64,000 nt of DNA from Leucobacter triazinivorans (GCF_004208635.1 NZ_CP035806.1:682001-746000), one strand, 5' to 3'. Numbered from the stretch's first letter, positions 1 through 9,539 are shown. Notes: generated by a model from the sequence alone, not told the origin. Program-made: numbers and translations.

Positions 1-308
1 CCGCAGAGAGCCTCGGGGCACGGCCCTGGACGGTGCTGCGACGCGTAACGCTCCCGCTTCTCGCACCCAGCCTCACTGCCGGTGCGATCCTCTGCTTCAC
101 CCGCGCGCTCGGCGAGTTCGGAGCGACCGCGCTCTTCGCGGGCAACGCCGCCGGCACGACACGCACCATGCCGCTGGCCATCTACACGGCGTTCAACGGC
201 GCCGGGGTATCTCAGGACACGGCGCTGACGCTCTCGCTCCTGCTCGTGCTGGTCGCCGTCGTGGCACTGCTCTTCATGCGTTCGCGGCCGGTCGGGGCGG
301 GGCTGTGA
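1..308 (+). CDS. modB: Molybdate ABC transporter permease, C-terminal part
   Basis: This is the C-terminal end of an inner-membrane permease that passes molybdate through the membrane for the ATPase encoded next. The reading frame is open from base 3, so the gene begins before the window and about 100 residues are visible. It contains the binding-protein-dependent transport signature (AESLGA, then LPLLAPSLTAG), the FTRALGEFGAT stretch typical of ModB/CysT permeases, and a last hydrophobic helix. The stop overlaps the GTG of the ATPase by four bases, so the two are co-translated. A periplasmic ModA would be expected just upstream. Confidence 0.93.
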   Translation, partial: AESLGARPWTVLRRVTLPLLAPSLTAGAILCFTRALGEFGATALFAGNAAGTTRTMPLAIYTAFNGAGVSQDTALTLSLLLVLVAVVALLFMRSRPVGAGL

Positions 309-1459
309 GCGGGCGGCTCTCGTTCGAGGCGCGCGTGCAGCGCGGCGCATTCGCGCTGCACGCGACCGGGCACGTCGACCGCGGCGAGGTGCTCGGAGTG
401 ATCGGGGCGAACGGCTCGGGCAAGTCGACGCTCATCGGGGCGATCGCCGGAACGCATCGCATCACGGCCGGCCGGATCGCGCTCGGCGATCGGGTGCTGT
501 GCTCGCGCGCGGCGGGCGCACCCGAAATCCAGATGCCTCGATCCGAGCGCCGGATCGGTCATCTCGATCAGCGGGCCAGGCTCTTCCCGCACCTCGATGT
601 GCGCGCGAACATCGCGTTCGGCCCTCGGGCGCAGGGCGCACGCCGCCGCGCGGCCGACGTCGTCGCCGAAGAGTGGCTGGAGCGCATCGGACTGCCGGAT
701 CGAGCCCGCTCGCACGCGCATCAGCTCTCCGGCGGGCAGCAGCAGCGCGTCGCGATCGCGCGCGCACTCGCGGCGCGGCCGGATGCCGTGCTGCTCGACG
801 AGCCGTTCGCCGCGCTCGACGTCGTGAGCAGCGAAGAGCTCCGTGCACTGGTGGCGGCGGAGCTGAGCCGGTCGGGTGTGCCGATGGTGATCGTGACGCA
901 CGACCCGGTCGATCTCATCGCGCTCGCAGACCGCGTGCTGGTGCTCGAACAGGGGCGGATCGGCCAGTCCGGGCGGGTGGCCGACGTGCTCGCCGCGCCG
1001 TCGAGCCCGTTCGCCGCCGAGTTCACCGGTCGCGTGCTCGTCAAGGGGGTCGCCTCGGAGCGGGGCACGCTGCGTCTCGCCGACGCACCGCTGGACGAGC
1101 TGCACGGACGCGGCGAATTGCCGGCGCCCGGCGAACCCGCGGTGGCGAGCTTCGCGCCCTCCTCCGTGCGCGTCCGGCCCGCGGACACGGCTCACCCGCG
1201 GAGGCTCGAACGGACGCCCCAGGGCCGCACGTGCTGGAACGACACGATCCGCTCCGTATCGGCGAGCGCCGCGGGCGCGGCGGGCGTGCGCCTCGAGTTC
1301 GCCGGCTGGCCCGGATTCGCGGCCGAGCTCCCGCTGTCGGGCGCGCTCGAACGGTGGCTCGCCACCGGCTCGCCCGTGCGTCTCGAGCTCTCGGCGGACG
1401 ACGTGCGCTACGCCGTCCCGAGACGGGCCTCGGAGCCGGGCGAGGTCCCTGCACCGTGA
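305..1459 (+). CDS. modC: Molybdate ABC transporter ATP-binding protein
   Basis: Cytoplasmic ATPase that powers ModB-mediated molybdate import. The 384-residue protein shows Walker A GANGSGKST (about residues 34-42), the ABC signature LSGGQQQR (about 139-146), Walker B VLLDEPFAALD (about 160) and a switch histidine in VTHD. The C-terminal 130 residues match the place of the molybdate-binding Mop/TOBE domain of ModC, although sequence conservation there is low. The GTG start at 305 lies inside the modB stop (GTGA). Position directly upstream of molybdenum-cofactor genes supports molybdate over sulfate or iron as substrate. Confidence 0.9.
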   Translation: MSGRLSFEARVQRGAFALHATGHVDRGEVLGVIGANGSGKSTLIGAIAGTHRITAGRIALGDRVLCSRAAGAPEIQMPRSERRIGHLDQRARLFPHLDVRANIAFGPRAQGARRRAADVVAEEWLERIGLPDRARSHAHQLSGGQQQRVAIARALAARPDAVLLDEPFAALDVVSSEELRALVAAELSRSGVPMVIVTHDPVDLIALADRVLVLEQGRIGQSGRVADVLAAPSSPFAAEFTGRVLVKGVASERGTLRLADAPLDELHGRGELPAPGEPAVASFAPSSVRVRPADTAHPRRLERTPQGRTCWNDTIRSVSASAAGAAGVRLEFAGWPGFAAELPLSGALERWLATGSPVRLELSADDVRYAVPRRASEPGEVPAP

Positions 1460-1549
1460 ACCCGCCCAGCGCGCGGTGTTAGGGTCTGGGGACGGGTGCG
1501 GCGCGCACCGAGCCAGCAGTTCGCATTCGAGGATCGAGGTGGAACGGAG

Positions 1550-2617
1550 ATGTCGACAGCTCCGATACCGGGTGCGCGGCGTCTGCCCGCGACCGGCTTG
1601 CGCGATGCGCGCCGCCGGCCGCTCCGGGATCTGCGGATCTCGGTGACCGATCGCTGCAACTTCCGCTGCGTCTACTGCATGCCCAAGGAGATCTTCGGCC
1701 GGGACTACCGCTTCCTCGAGCACGATCAGCTGCTCAGCTTCTCCGAGATCGTGCGCATCGCGCGACTCGCCGTGGGGCTCGGCGTGCGCAAGCTCCGGTT
1801 GACGGGCGGCGAGCCGCTGCTGCGGAAGGGGATCGAGGAGCTCATCGCCGAGCTCGCCGCGCTCCGGACCCCGGAGGGCGCCCCGCTCGATCTAGCGCTC
1901 ACGACGAACGGCTCGGCGCTCCCGGTGAAGGCGGAGGCGCTCCGCCGCGCCGGGCTGCAGCGGGTGACGGTCTCGGTGGACTCGCTCATCGAGTCGCGCT
2001 TCCAGGCGATCAACGACGTGCGGTTCCCGCTCTCCCGCGTGTTCGACGGCATCGCCGCCGCCGAGGCGGCGGGCCTCGGGCCGATCAAGGTCAACGCGGT
2101 GATCAAGCGCGGTGTCAACGACGACGAGGTGCTGGATCTCGCGGAGCACTTCCGCGAGACCGGGCGCACGCTGCGGTTCATCGAGTACATGGACGTGGGC
2201 TCCTCGAACGGCTGGGCGCTCGACGACGTGGTGCCATCGGCCGAGATCGTGCGCCGCATCGACGAGGCGCACCCGTTGGATCCGCTCCCCGCAGCGCACC
2301 CCGGCGAGACCGCGAAGCGGTGGCGCTACCGCGACGGGGCCGGGGAGATCGGCGTGATCTCGAGCGTTACCGGGGCCTTCTGCGGCTCGTGCACCCGCGC
2401 GCGGATCTCCGCGGAGGGCACGCTCTACACCTGCCTCTTCGCCACCTCCGGGACCGATCTGCGCACGCTGCTGCGGGACGGCTCCGATGACGACCGGATC
2501 ACGGAGACCCTCTCGGGGGTGTGGCGCGCGCGCGACGATCACTACTCCGAGCTGCGCGCCCGCGGCGCCGGGCCGGATACCGGGCGCCGCATCGAGATGT
2601 CGTACATCGGCGGCTGA
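1550..2617 (+). CDS. moaA: GTP 3',8-cyclase MoaA (radical SAM)
   Basis: Catalyses the first step of molybdenum-cofactor synthesis, cyclising GTP to 3',8-cyclo-7,8-dihydro-GTP. Residues 36, 40 and 43 form the radical-SAM CxxxCxxC cluster site (CNFRCVYC). The second cluster is bound by cysteines 278, 281 and 295 (CxxC-x13-C), and the chain ends in the required Gly-Gly. I chose the ATG at 1550 because GGAACGGAG precedes it closely. A GTG at 1496 would add 18 residues without family resemblance. The length of 355 residues is normal. It stands alone on the plus strand between modC and the opposing moaE. Confidence 0.95.
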   Translation: MSTAPIPGARRLPATGLRDARRRPLRDLRISVTDRCNFRCVYCMPKEIFGRDYRFLEHDQLLSFSEIVRIARLAVGLGVRKLRLTGGEPLLRKGIEELIAELAALRTPEGAPLDLALTTNGSALPVKAEALRRAGLQRVTVSVDSLIESRFQAINDVRFPLSRVFDGIAAAEAAGLGPIKVNAVIKRGVNDDEVLDLAEHFRETGRTLRFIEYMDVGSSNGWALDDVVPSAEIVRRIDEAHPLDPLPAAHPGETAKRWRYRDGAGEIGVISSVTGAFCGSCTRARISAEGTLYTCLFATSGTDLRTLLRDGSDDDRITETLSGVWRARDDHYSELRARGAGPDTGRRIEMSYIGG

Positions 2618-2631
2618 AGCGGCCGGTCCGG

Positions 2632-2707
2632 CGACCGCAGCGAGTCGAGAGCGCGGCCGCGCACGTTTCGACTCCTCGCAGGCCCGTCGCTCGACCAGCG
2701 GGACGGT
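2632..2707. repeat. Dispersed palindromic repeat, family A
   Basis: The gap between the convergent moaA and moaE genes is filled by a GCAGCGAGTCGA arm followed by TTTCGACTC and CGCTCGACCAGCGGG. The same arrangement recurs near 5.1, 11.4, 36.9, 55.7 and 63.7 kb. It could fold and may act as a terminator for the two converging genes. Confidence 0.6.
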
Positions 2708-3121
2708 CTACAGCCCGACCCACTCGGCGCTGCCGTCGGAGAAGTGCTGCCGCTTCCAGATCGGCACCTCGTGCTTGATCCGCTCCACCAGGCGCTCGAT
2801 CGCTGCGAAGGCCTCTGCACGATGCGGCGAGGCCGCGGCAGCGACCAGGGCCGCGTCCCCGATCGCGAGGGATCCAACGCGGTGCGCGGCGGAAAGGTGG
2901 ACGCCGGACCGCTCGACCTCCTCGCGCACGAGCGCGGCCAGGATCCGTTCGGCCTCGGGGTGCGCGCTGTAGTCGAGGGAGCGCACCTGCTCACCGCCAT
3001 CGTGGTCACGGATCACGCCGTGGAAGAGCACGAGCGCACCGCACCGCGGTGATGCGACGGCGGCGCGCACCGCCGTCTCGTCGATCGGTTGCGCGGAGAC
3101 GCGCGCATATGGCTGCTGCAT
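2708..3121 (-). CDS. moaE: Molybdopterin synthase catalytic subunit MoaE
   Basis: Large subunit of molybdopterin synthase. It takes sulfur from thiocarboxylated MoaD to turn cyclic pyranopterin monophosphate into molybdopterin. The 137-residue protein carries GALVLFHGVIRDHDGG near the N terminus and the conserved lysine-rich active-site segment KHEVPIWKRQHFSDG near the C terminus. The ATG at 3121 is preceded by AAGGGAG. An upstream in-frame start at 3151 would add ten residues without a good ribosome site. It faces moaA and is separate from moaD, which sits 2 kb away. Confidence 0.93.
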   Translation of the reverse strand: MQQPYARVSAQPIDETAVRAAVASPRCGALVLFHGVIRDHDGGEQVRSLDYSAHPEAERILAALVREEVERSGVHLSAAHRVGSLAIGDAALVAAAASPHRAEAFAAIERLVERIKHEVPIWKRQHFSDGSAEWVGL

Positions 3122-3253
3122 GGGCTCCCTTCCGCTCGATCGAGCGCTCACTTCACCCTAGACGCTCCGGATGCACGGCACGCGCCAGTCGGCGCAGCGA
3201 GTCCGGCCTCGCGAGCGCTCCAGTCGACCGACCAGGCGGTGCTACCGTGAGGT

Positions 3254-3883
3254 ATGACCACGATCCATGCGACGGGCACCAGCACGATGCACTTCCGCGC
3301 GGAGCGCGCGACCATCACGGCTCGCGTCACAGCGACTTCGCGCAGCCGATCCGCGAGCATCGACGAGGCGACCCGCCTCCACAACGCCACGGTGCGGCGG
3401 GCCGAACAGCTGCGCGCGAGCGGAGACGCCACCTGGCATGCTGCAGACCCCACCAGCACCTGGGCGCACAAGACCTACGCCGAGGGTTCGAAGAAGCAGG
3501 TCGTCATCGAGCACACCACCTCGAGCCGGGTGCGCATCAAGCTCGCGAACCTCGACCTCGTGAGCGAGCTGGTCACCGGGCTCGCCGAAGACGGACTGTC
3601 GACCGAGGTCACCTGGACGCTCACCGAGGCCACGCGCCGAGTGCATGAGCGGCGCGTGCGGGCCGCAGCCGTCGGCGAGGCCCGCCTCGTCGCCGAGGAC
3701 TACGCGACGGCGCTGGGTACGCGTATCGGCACCGTGGTCAGCGTTTCCGATGCGCAGCCCGCCGCCTTCCCGGCGCAGCCCCGTTTCGCCGCAGCCGGTG
3801 CGGTCGGAGATGGCTCGGCGGGCATCACCGTCGAGGAGATCGCGGTGAGCGCGACGGTCTCCGGCGTCTACGAGACCGACTGA
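3254..3883 (+). CDS. SIMPL (DUF541) domain protein
   Basis: A 209-residue protein of the SIMPL/DUF541 family, whose biochemical role is not well defined. The pattern is typical: an N-terminal MTTIHATGTSTM strand, alternating beta strands and helices, AGLAEDGLS-like and TWTLTEATRR segments, and a C-terminal VEEIAVSATVSGVYE strand. I see no signal peptide, so it is probably cytoplasmic, unlike many Gram-negative members. The ATG at 3254 follows GTGAGGT. It sits between two molybdenum-cofactor genes and ends three bases from the convergent moeB stop, but nothing in the sequence ties it to that pathway. Confidence 0.8.
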   Translation: MTTIHATGTSTMHFRAERATITARVTATSRSRSASIDEATRLHNATVRRAEQLRASGDATWHAADPTSTWAHKTYAEGSKKQVVIEHTTSSRVRIKLANLDLVSELVTGLAEDGLSTEVTWTLTEATRRVHERRVRAAAVGEARLVAEDYATALGTRIGTVVSVSDAQPAAFPAQPRFAAAGAVGDGSAGITVEEIAVSATVSGVYETD

Positions 3884-3886
3884 GGC

Positions 3887-5059
3887 TCAGGGCGCACCGA
3901 GGTCGGCGCGGGCGCTCCCCTCGAGGAGGTGCGGTGCCACGCGCTCGAGGGCGCGGATCCCGCCCCTGAGAAATCGCACCTTTCCGGCCCCCTGCGCGAT
4001 GAGCGTGCGCGCGGCTCGGATTGAGCGCGGATCGCGCTCGCAGTAGACCGTGACCGGCCCCTCGAGCGCGACGCTCCCGGACTCGAGCTCGGCAAGCGGA
4101 AGCGTCTCGGATCCTCTGATCCGCAGTCGGGAGCGCTCCTCGGGGGTTCTGACGTCGAGCAGGCGCACCGTCTCGCCCTCTGCGAGCATCTCGGCGAGTT
4201 CGGGCGCCTCGATCGCGGGCGGGGCCGCGATCGAGCCGGCGCAGAACCGCTCGTAGTCGATGAGTCCGGTCACGGGCTCAGCCGACGGATCCCGACCGAA
4301 CGCGACTTCGCGAGTGCGGGCCGAACGGGCGTCGTAGACGAGCACACGCCCGATCAGTGCGTCCCCGATGCCCGCGATGAGCTTGAGCGCTTCGGTCGCG
4401 AGCAGGGATCCCACCGTGCCGCAGAGCCCCGGGAGTACCCCGCCCGTGCCGCAGTCCACGACGTCTTCGGGCGGCGGCGGGGCCGGGAAGAGATCACGGA
4501 ACCCGGGATACCGGGGGCGCCAGGAGATCCCGACCTGACCGTGAAACTGCAGGATCGATCCCCAGACGAGCGGGAGGCCCAGCAGCTCCGCGGCATCGGC
4601 CACGAGATAGCGGGTGGGGAAGTTGTCGCTGCCGTCGATGACGAGGTCGTAGCCGCGCAGCACGTCGAGCGCGTTCTCGGAGGTCACGCGGATCTCGTGC
4701 GCTTCGACGCGCACGCCCGGATCGAGCGCGTGCACCGTCTCAGCCAGAGACGCGACCTTCGATCTGCCGATGTCCGCGGTCCCGTGAGACACCTGCCGAT
4801 GCAGGTTCGAGAGCTCCACCCGGTCGTCGTCGACGATGCCGATCGTGCCGATCCCCGCACCCGCAAGATAGGGCACGCTCGCGCTGCCCAACCCCCCTGC
4901 CCCGATCACCAGCACCCGCGCGGCCGCGAGGCGGAGCTGCGCCTCCTCGCCGAAGCCGGGCAGCAGCATCTGCCGCTGTGCGCGCGCCCGCCGGTCGTCG
5001 CCCAGCGCCCCGGCCGGCTCGACGAGCGGTCCCGGCCGCGCCTGCTGCTCCGCGTTCAT
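3887..5059 (-). CDS. moeB: MoeB/MoeZ-type sulfur-carrier adenylyltransferase with rhodanese domain
   Basis: Adenylates the C-terminal glycine of MoaD (possibly other sulfur carriers) and, through the rhodanese domain, can supply sulfur. The 390-residue protein has an E1-like fold with GAGGLGS at residues 53-59 and the IGRSKVASL and DGSDNFPTRY motifs, then a C-terminal rhodanese domain with LLDVRTPEE and a candidate cysteine in VTVYCERDPRS. The first zinc CxxC of E. coli MoeB (CYRC) is replaced by GFRD, as I recall for mycobacterial MoeZ. The ATG at 5059 (MNAEQQ) is preferred. Upstream codons run into a repeat. Confidence 0.9.
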   Translation of the reverse strand: MNAEQQARPGPLVEPAGALGDDRRARAQRQMLLPGFGEEAQLRLAAARVLVIGAGGLGSASVPYLAGAGIGTIGIVDDDRVELSNLHRQVSHGTADIGRSKVASLAETVHALDPGVRVEAHEIRVTSENALDVLRGYDLVIDGSDNFPTRYLVADAAELLGLPLVWGSILQFHGQVGISWRPRYPGFRDLFPAPPPPEDVVDCGTGGVLPGLCGTVGSLLATEALKLIAGIGDALIGRVLVYDARSARTREVAFGRDPSAEPVTGLIDYERFCAGSIAAPPAIEAPELAEMLAEGETVRLLDVRTPEERSRLRIRGSETLPLAELESGSVALEGPVTVYCERDPRSIRAARTLIAQGAGKVRFLRGGIRALERVAPHLLEGSARADLGAP

Positions 5060-5084
5060 GCGGCCATTGTAGGGCGTGCGTCTG

Positions 5085-5212
5085 CGCGCCGAGCGAGCGG
5101 AGCGAATCATCCGCGAGCAGCCGGGGCTTCGACTCGTCGCTGCGCACCTCGCTCGACCGGCGGTCGCCCCGCGGGTTGAGCGAGCGGAGCGAGTCGAACC
5201 CCACCCGCACCG
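5085..5212. repeat. Dispersed palindromic repeat, family A (two units)
   Basis: Between the divergent moeB and moaD genes lie two facing arms, GAGCGAGCGGAGCGAAT and GTTGAGCGAGCGGAGCGAG, around a central GCTTCGACTCGTCGCTGCG. The element takes up nearly the whole promoter gap, so promoters for both genes must lie within or right beside it. Confidence 0.65.
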
Positions 5213-5226
5213 GCTAGCATGGCGGT

Positions 5227-5472
5227 ATGCCCCAGATCACCGTTCGCTACTTCGCCGCAGCCGCCGAAGCGGCAGGCCGGGACGAGGAGCGCTGGGACGC
5301 TCCCCCGGCCACCCTCGATGCGCTGCGCGACGAGCTCGGGCGCAGGTACGGCGACCCCATGCGCAAGGTGCTGCGATCCGGCTCCTTCCTGGTCGACGGG
5401 ACGGTGCGCCGCGATGACGGCGAGATCCGCGGTGCGCTCGTCGACGTCCTCCCACCCTTCGCCGGGGGGTGA
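5227..5472 (+). CDS. moaD: Molybdopterin synthase sulfur-carrier subunit MoaD
   Basis: Ubiquitin-like small subunit of molybdopterin synthase, thiocarboxylated on its last glycine. It is 81 residues long, starts with the beta-grasp strand QITVRYFAAAAEAAG, and ends LPPFAGG with the essential Gly-Gly. The ATG at 5227 fits the family length. Its stop overlaps the GTG of moeA by four bases. It opens the moaD-moeA-moaC-mog operon and is divergent from its activating enzyme gene moeB. Confidence 0.93.
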   Translation: MPQITVRYFAAAAEAAGRDEERWDAPPATLDALRDELGRRYGDPMRKVLRSGSFLVDGTVRRDDGEIRGALVDVLPPFAGG

Positions 5473-6743
5473 CCGAGGTGCGCCGCTCGGTCGAGGAGCA
5501 CCGGGACGAGGTGCGCGCGCTGCTCGCGCCCGTCGTGGAGCGTCTGCTGGGCGCGGTCCCGGAGCGCATCGGGATCGACTCCCCCGAACTGCTCGGACGC
5601 GTGACGGCCGAGGCGGTGCACGCGCGGACCCCGCTGCCGCCGTTCGACAACTCGCAGATGGACGGCTTTGCGGTGCGCGCGGCCGATCTGGCCGCTGCCG
5701 GCCCCGAGCACCGCGTCGCGCTGCGGCTGGGCTGGGCAACCGCTGCGGGCGACCCCCCGGGTGCGCACGCCGCAGGCACCGCGTCGCCGATCATGACGGG
5801 CGCGGCGATGCCGACCGGCGCCGACGCGGTCGTGCCCGTCGAGCACGCCCTCCCGCCACGATTCCCGTCGCTCAGCAGATCCGGTGATGCTGCGCCCGAG
5901 GGAACGGTGACGTTCGCGGCCCCCGCGTCCGTCGGAAGGTTCGTGCGCCGCGCCGGCGAAGACGTGCCGCAGGGCGCGGAGCTCGTGCCGGCGGGCACTC
6001 GCCTGACGCCGGCCCGCATCGGCCTCATCGCCTTCTCCGGGGCGGCGACCGTCGCAGTGCGGCCGCGGCCGCGCGTGCTGCTCTGCTCGACCGGCGACGA
6101 GCTCGCGCCTCGCGAGCTCGCGCTGACCCCGGGCCGGATCCACGACGCGAATTCGCCGATGCTCGCCGCGGCGCTCCGCGAGGCCGGCGCTGCAGTACGA
6201 ACGGTTCGCAGCGGCGACAGCGCCGCGCAGCTGCGATCGGCGCTCGAGTCAGAGGCCGACGCGTGCGATCTCATCGTCACCTCGGGCGGCATCAGCGCCG
6301 GCGCGTTCGAGGTGGTGCGCGACGCCCTCGCTCCGCTCGGCGCCGCCTTCACCGCTCTGGCCATGCAGCCCGGCGGCCCGCAGGGTCTCGGACGGCTCGC
6401 GCTCGCGGGCCGCTCGGTTCCCGTGATCTGCTTTCCCGGCAACCCGGTCAGCGCGTTCATCTCGGCCGAGGTGTTCCTGCTGCCGACGCTGCGCGGTCTC
6501 GCAGGGATGCCCGAGGAGCGGCCCCGCGAGCAGCGCGATCTCGCCCACTCCGTGGAGTCTCCGGCCGACAAGCACCAGGTGCGGCGCGGTCGGATCGAGG
6601 CCGACGGGCGCGTCTCGCTGAGCGCGCCGGGATCGCACCTGCTCGGCGACCTCGCCGAGGCCGAGCTGCTGGCGCATCTGCCGCGCGGCATCGCCGCACT
6701 GCCCGAGAACGCACCGGTCGAAATCTGGAGGATCGATGGCTGA
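5469..6743 (+). CDS. moeA: Molybdopterin molybdenumtransferase MoeA
   Basis: Inserts molybdate into adenylylated molybdopterin. The 424-residue protein follows the MoeA domain order. The N-terminal part has [15 protein letters not shown], the middle has [18 protein letters not shown], the MogA-like domain has [13 protein letters not shown], and the [15 protein letters not shown] loop is followed by a small C-terminal beta domain. The GTG start at 5469 overlaps the moaD stop, and the 3' end overlaps moaC by eight bases, indicating translational coupling through the operon. Confidence 0.95.
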   Translation: MTEVRRSVEEHRDEVRALLAPVVERLLGAVPERIGIDSPELLGRVTAEAVHARTPLPPFDNSQMDGFAVRAADLAAAGPEHRVALRLGWATAAGDPPGAHAAGTASPIMTGAAMPTGADAVVPVEHALPPRFPSLSRSGDAAPEGTVTFAAPASVGRFVRRAGEDVPQGAELVPAGTRLTPARIGLIAFSGAATVAVRPRPRVLLCSTGDELAPRELALTPGRIHDANSPMLAAALREAGAAVRTVRSGDSAAQLRSALESEADACDLIVTSGGISAGAFEVVRDALAPLGAAFTALAMQPGGPQGLGRLALAGRSVPVICFPGNPVSAFISAEVFLLPTLRGLAGMPEERPREQRDLAHSVESPADKHQVRRGRIEADGRVSLSAPGSHLLGDLAEAELLAHLPRGIAALPENAPVEIWRIDG

Positions 6744-7233
6744 ACAGACCGACGAGACGCATGCATCACGGCTCACCCACCTGCGCGGCGACGGCAGTGC
6801 GCACATGGTCGACGTCACGGAGAAGGGCGTCACGAAACGCACCGCCCGGGCCGGGGCGACCCTCGTCACGCGCACCGACGTCGTCGAGCTGCTCGTCTCG
6901 GGAGCCCTTCCCAAGGGAGAGGCGCTGGGGACGGCGCGGATCGCCGGGATCATGGCGGCCAAGCGCACCTCCGATCTCATCCCGCTGTGCCACCCGCTGC
7001 CGCTGACCCGGCTTGCCATCGACTTCGAGCCGGCGGCGGACCGAGTCCGGATCATCGCCACCGTGACGACGCGCGGAGTCACCGGGGTCGAGATGGAGGC
7101 CCTCACCGCGGCGAGCGTGGCGGCGCTGACGCTCTACGACATGATCAAGGCCGTCGACAAGCACGCCACCATCACCGACACGCGGGTGCTGGCGAAATCG
7201 GGCGGCAAGAACGGCGATTGGTCGCTCGAGTGA
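6736..7233 (+). CDS. moaC: Cyclic pyranopterin monophosphate synthase MoaC
   Basis: Works after MoaA to form cyclic pyranopterin monophosphate. The 165-residue length and the motifs are characteristic: [27 protein letters not shown], and [22 protein letters not shown] with the catalytic lysines. The ATG at 6736 lies inside the end of moeA, and its stop overlaps the GTG of mog by four bases. Confidence 0.96.
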   Translation: MAEQTDETHASRLTHLRGDGSAHMVDVTEKGVTKRTARAGATLVTRTDVVELLVSGALPKGEALGTARIAGIMAAKRTSDLIPLCHPLPLTRLAIDFEPAADRVRIIATVTTRGVTGVEMEALTAASVAALTLYDMIKAVDKHATITDTRVLAKSGGKNGDWSLE

Positions 7234-7718
7234 GGCGCGCGATCGTGGTCGTCGTGTCGACCCGCGCGGCCGCCGGCACCACGCGCGACCTCACCGGCCC
7301 CGTGATCGCGGCCTGGCTGGCGCAGCGCGGCTTCGTCGCAGACGAGCCCGTGGTCGTGCCGGACGGCGGCGCCGTGACCGACGCGCTCGGCGCCGCACTC
7401 GCGGCCGCCCCGGACGTCATCGTGACCACCGGCGGCACCGGGGTCTCGCCCGACGATCGCACGCCGGAGCAGGTGGCACCGCTGCTCGACGTGCAGCTGC
7501 CCGGGCTCATCGAGGAGATCCGCCGGCGAGGCGCGCAGACCGTACCCACCGCGCTGCTGACGCGCGGCGTGGCCGGATTCATCGGCGACGCGTTCGTGAT
7601 CACACTCCCGGGCTCCCCGGGCGGCGTGCGCGACGGCCTCGACGTGCTCGATCCCGTGCTCGAGCACGTGCTGGCGCAGCGCTCCGGTTCCGCGGCGGGC
7701 GCGCACAGGGAACGGTAG
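7230..7718 (+). CDS. mog: Molybdopterin adenylyltransferase, MogA/MoaB family
   Basis: Adenylates molybdopterin before MoeA-catalysed metal insertion. The 162-residue single-domain protein has the family motifs [15 protein letters not shown] and [14 protein letters not shown] and begins [15 protein letters not shown]. The GTG at 7230 shares bases with the moaC stop. The same frame stays open further upstream, but that part is antisense-like and overlaps moaC. Last gene of the moaD-moeA-moaC-mog operon. MogA and MoaB cannot be told apart from sequence alone. Confidence 0.9.
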   Translation: MRRAIVVVVSTRAAAGTTRDLTGPVIAAWLAQRGFVADEPVVVPDGGAVTDALGAALAAAPDVIVTTGGTGVSPDDRTPEQVAPLLDVQLPGLIEEIRRRGAQTVPTALLTRGVAGFIGDAFVITLPGSPGGVRDGLDVLDPVLEHVLAQRSGSAAGAHRER

Positions 7719-7740
7719 TCCGCTGGGCCGGGATCCCAGG

Positions 7741-7776
7741 GGTACCGGGGGTACCGGGGGTACCGGGGGTACCGGG
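7741..7776. repeat. Tandem 9-mer GGTACCGGG, four perfect copies
   Basis: Four head-to-tail copies of GGTACCGGG follow the mog stop. Each copy holds a KpnI-like palindrome, so the array can form several alternative hairpins. Confidence 0.9.
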
Positions 7777-7792
7777 GTCCCCGATCCCGGAC

Positions 7793-7827
7793 CGCGAGCC
7801 GCGAGCCGCGATCCGCGATCCGCGATC
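7793..7827. repeat. Tandem 7-mer CGCGAGC/CGCGATC, five copies
   Basis: Two copies of CGCGAGC followed by three of CGCGATC lie 16 bases after the 9-mer array. The change from G to T is shared by adjacent copies, as expected from slippage or unequal exchange. Confidence 0.9.
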
Positions 7828-7908
7828 CGTCGAGAGTGCGAAAAGTGCCGCTCGGGCGGACCGTGAACGACACATATCGGGCTCTCGACGAAACACGCGG
7901 GGGGGGAG

Positions 7909-8040
7909 CCTGCGACTCGTTCCTCGCGCAGGATGACAGCAAGCGTCTCGCGCAGGAAGACAGCAGGCGCCTCGCGCAACGGCGCGACCGCGGTGCATGC
8001 GGTACGCCGGCGCATTCCGGGCGCGCAGGATGGCGGGGCG
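7909..8040. repeat. Degenerate dispersed repeat, family B
   Basis: The rest of the 336-base gap between mog and the purine permease contains CTCGCGCAGGATGACAGC, a diverged GTCTCGCGCAGGAAGACAGC, and GCGCGCAGGATGGCGGGG. These are weak copies of the element that is clearer at 14.7, 33.9 and 56.4 kb. I see no gene in the gap. Confidence 0.55.
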
Positions 8041-8054
8041 CGGCGGCGCGAACC

Positions 8055-9539
8055 TCAGACCCCGAACAGCCCCTCGATGGGCCCGCGCGCGAAGAAGACC
8101 ACGAAGCCCGATGCCACGACCCACAGGAGCCAGTGCACCTGCTTCGCCCGCCCGCTCAGCGCGTGGACCAGCACCCAGGCGACGAACCCGGCGCCGATGC
8201 CGTTGGCGATCGAATAGGTCATCGGCATCACGGCCGCGGTCAGGAACACGGGGAGCAGCACGCGGAAGTCGCTGAGATCGATGTTCTTGATCTGCGCCAT
8301 CATCAGTGCGCCGACGATCACGAGCGCTGCGGCGGCGACCTCCGTCGGCACGATCTGCGTGAGCGGAGTGAAGAACATGGCGAGCAGGAACATGAGCCCC
8401 GTCACGATGTTGGCGAACCCGGTGCGGGCGCCCTCGCCGATACCCGCCCCTGACTCGATGAACACCGTGTTCGACGACGACGAGGTCGCTCCGCCGACGA
8501 TCGCGCCGACGCCCTCGACCACGAGCGCCGACTTCAACCGCGGGAAGTTCCCCCGCTCGTCGGCCAGGCCGGCTTCACGCGAGAGCCCCGTCATGGTGCC
8601 CATCGCGTCGAAGAAGTTCGTGAAGAGCAGGGTGAACACGAGCATCACGATGGTCACCGCGCCCACCCGGCCGAGATCGAAGCTGACCGCGCCGATCAGG
8701 CTGAGATCGGGCAGGCCGAACGGGGAGCTGCCGAGTTCGGGGACGGTGAGCCCCCAGCCGCCCGCGTTGGCGACCTGTCCGTCGGCACCGGTGCGCGGGC
8801 CGAGGTGCAGAAGCGCCTCGACGATCACCGAGATGACCGTGCCCGCGACGAGGCCGATGAGCAGCCCGCCCTTCACCTTCGCGGCGAGCAGCACTCCAGT
8901 GAGCACGAGCGTGATGACGAAGATGAGCGTCGGGATCGTGACGACCGAGCCGCCGATGCCCAGGCCCACCGGCGGCGACCCCTGCCCGGTCGAGGTCACG
9001 AAACCCGCATTGACGAAGCCGATGAACGCGATGAAAAGACCGATGCCGACCGTGATCGCGAGCTTCAGCTCGACCGGCACGGCGTCGAAGATCATGCGAC
9101 GCAGGCCCGTTGCCGCGAGCAGGACGATGAGCAGGCCGTTGATCACGACGAGGGCCATCGCCTCGGGCCAGGTGACCTGTCCGACCACGGAGAACGCCAG
9201 GAACGCATTGATCCCGAGCCCCGCTGCGAAACCGAAGGGTAGCCGCGAGACGATGCCGAAGAGGATCGTCATGACCCCCGCCGTGAGGGCTGTCACCGCG
9301 CTCACCGCGGGGAACGCGAGGGTGTTGCCCTCGACGTCCACGCCGCTCGTGAGGATGATGGGATTGAGGATCACGATGTAGGCCATCGTCACGAATGTGA
9401 CCAGGCCGCCGCGGATCTCCGTGGCGAACGTGGAGCCCCGCTCGGTGATCTGGAAGTACCGGTCGATGGAGCCGACCTCGCGCTTCGCCCTCTGCTGGCT
9501 GCTCCCCTGCTGGCTGCTCCCCTGCCGCGCCTCTGCCAC
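8055..9539 (-). CDS. NCS2-family purine permease (AzgA/PurP-like)
   Basis: Membrane carrier predicted to import purine bases such as adenine, hypoxanthine or guanine by proton symport. The protein has about 13 hydrophobic segments. It has the NCS2 AzgA-subfamily features GLVTFVTMAYIVILNP near the N terminus, GINAFLAFSVVG, and SNTVFIESGAGIGEGARTG in the middle. I chose the GTG at 9539, six bases after a GGAG, giving 494 residues. A longer frame to 9671 starts in low-complexity sequence. A duplicated 15-base unit encodes GSSQQGSSQQ near the N terminus. Substrate is inferred. Confidence 0.85.
   Translation of the reverse strand: MAEARQGSSQQGSSQQRAKREVGSIDRYFQITERGSTFATEIRGGLVTFVTMAYIVILNPIILTSGVDVEGNTLAFPAVSAVTALTAGVMTILFGIVSRLPFGFAAGLGINAFLAFSVVGQVTWPEAMALVVINGLLIVLLAATGLRRMIFDAVPVELKLAITVGIGLFIAFIGFVNAGFVTSTGQGSPPVGLGIGGSVVTIPTLIFVITLVLTGVLLAAKVKGGLLIGLVAGTVISVIVEALLHLGPRTGADGQVANAGGWGLTVPELGSSPFGLPDLSLIGAVSFDLGRVGAVTIVMLVFTLLFTNFFDAMGTMTGLSREAGLADERGNFPRLKSALVVEGVGAIVGGATSSSSNTVFIESGAGIGEGARTGFANIVTGLMFLLAMFFTPLTQIVPTEVAAAALVIVGALMMAQIKNIDLSDFRVLLPVFLTAAVMPMTYSIANGIGAGFVAWVLVHALSGRAKQVHWLLWVVASGFVVFFARGPIEGLFGV

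Noticed and set aside
1496..1549. Upstream GTG start for moaA
   Set aside because: The extra 18 residues are not MoaA-like and the ATG at 1550 has a better ribosome site.
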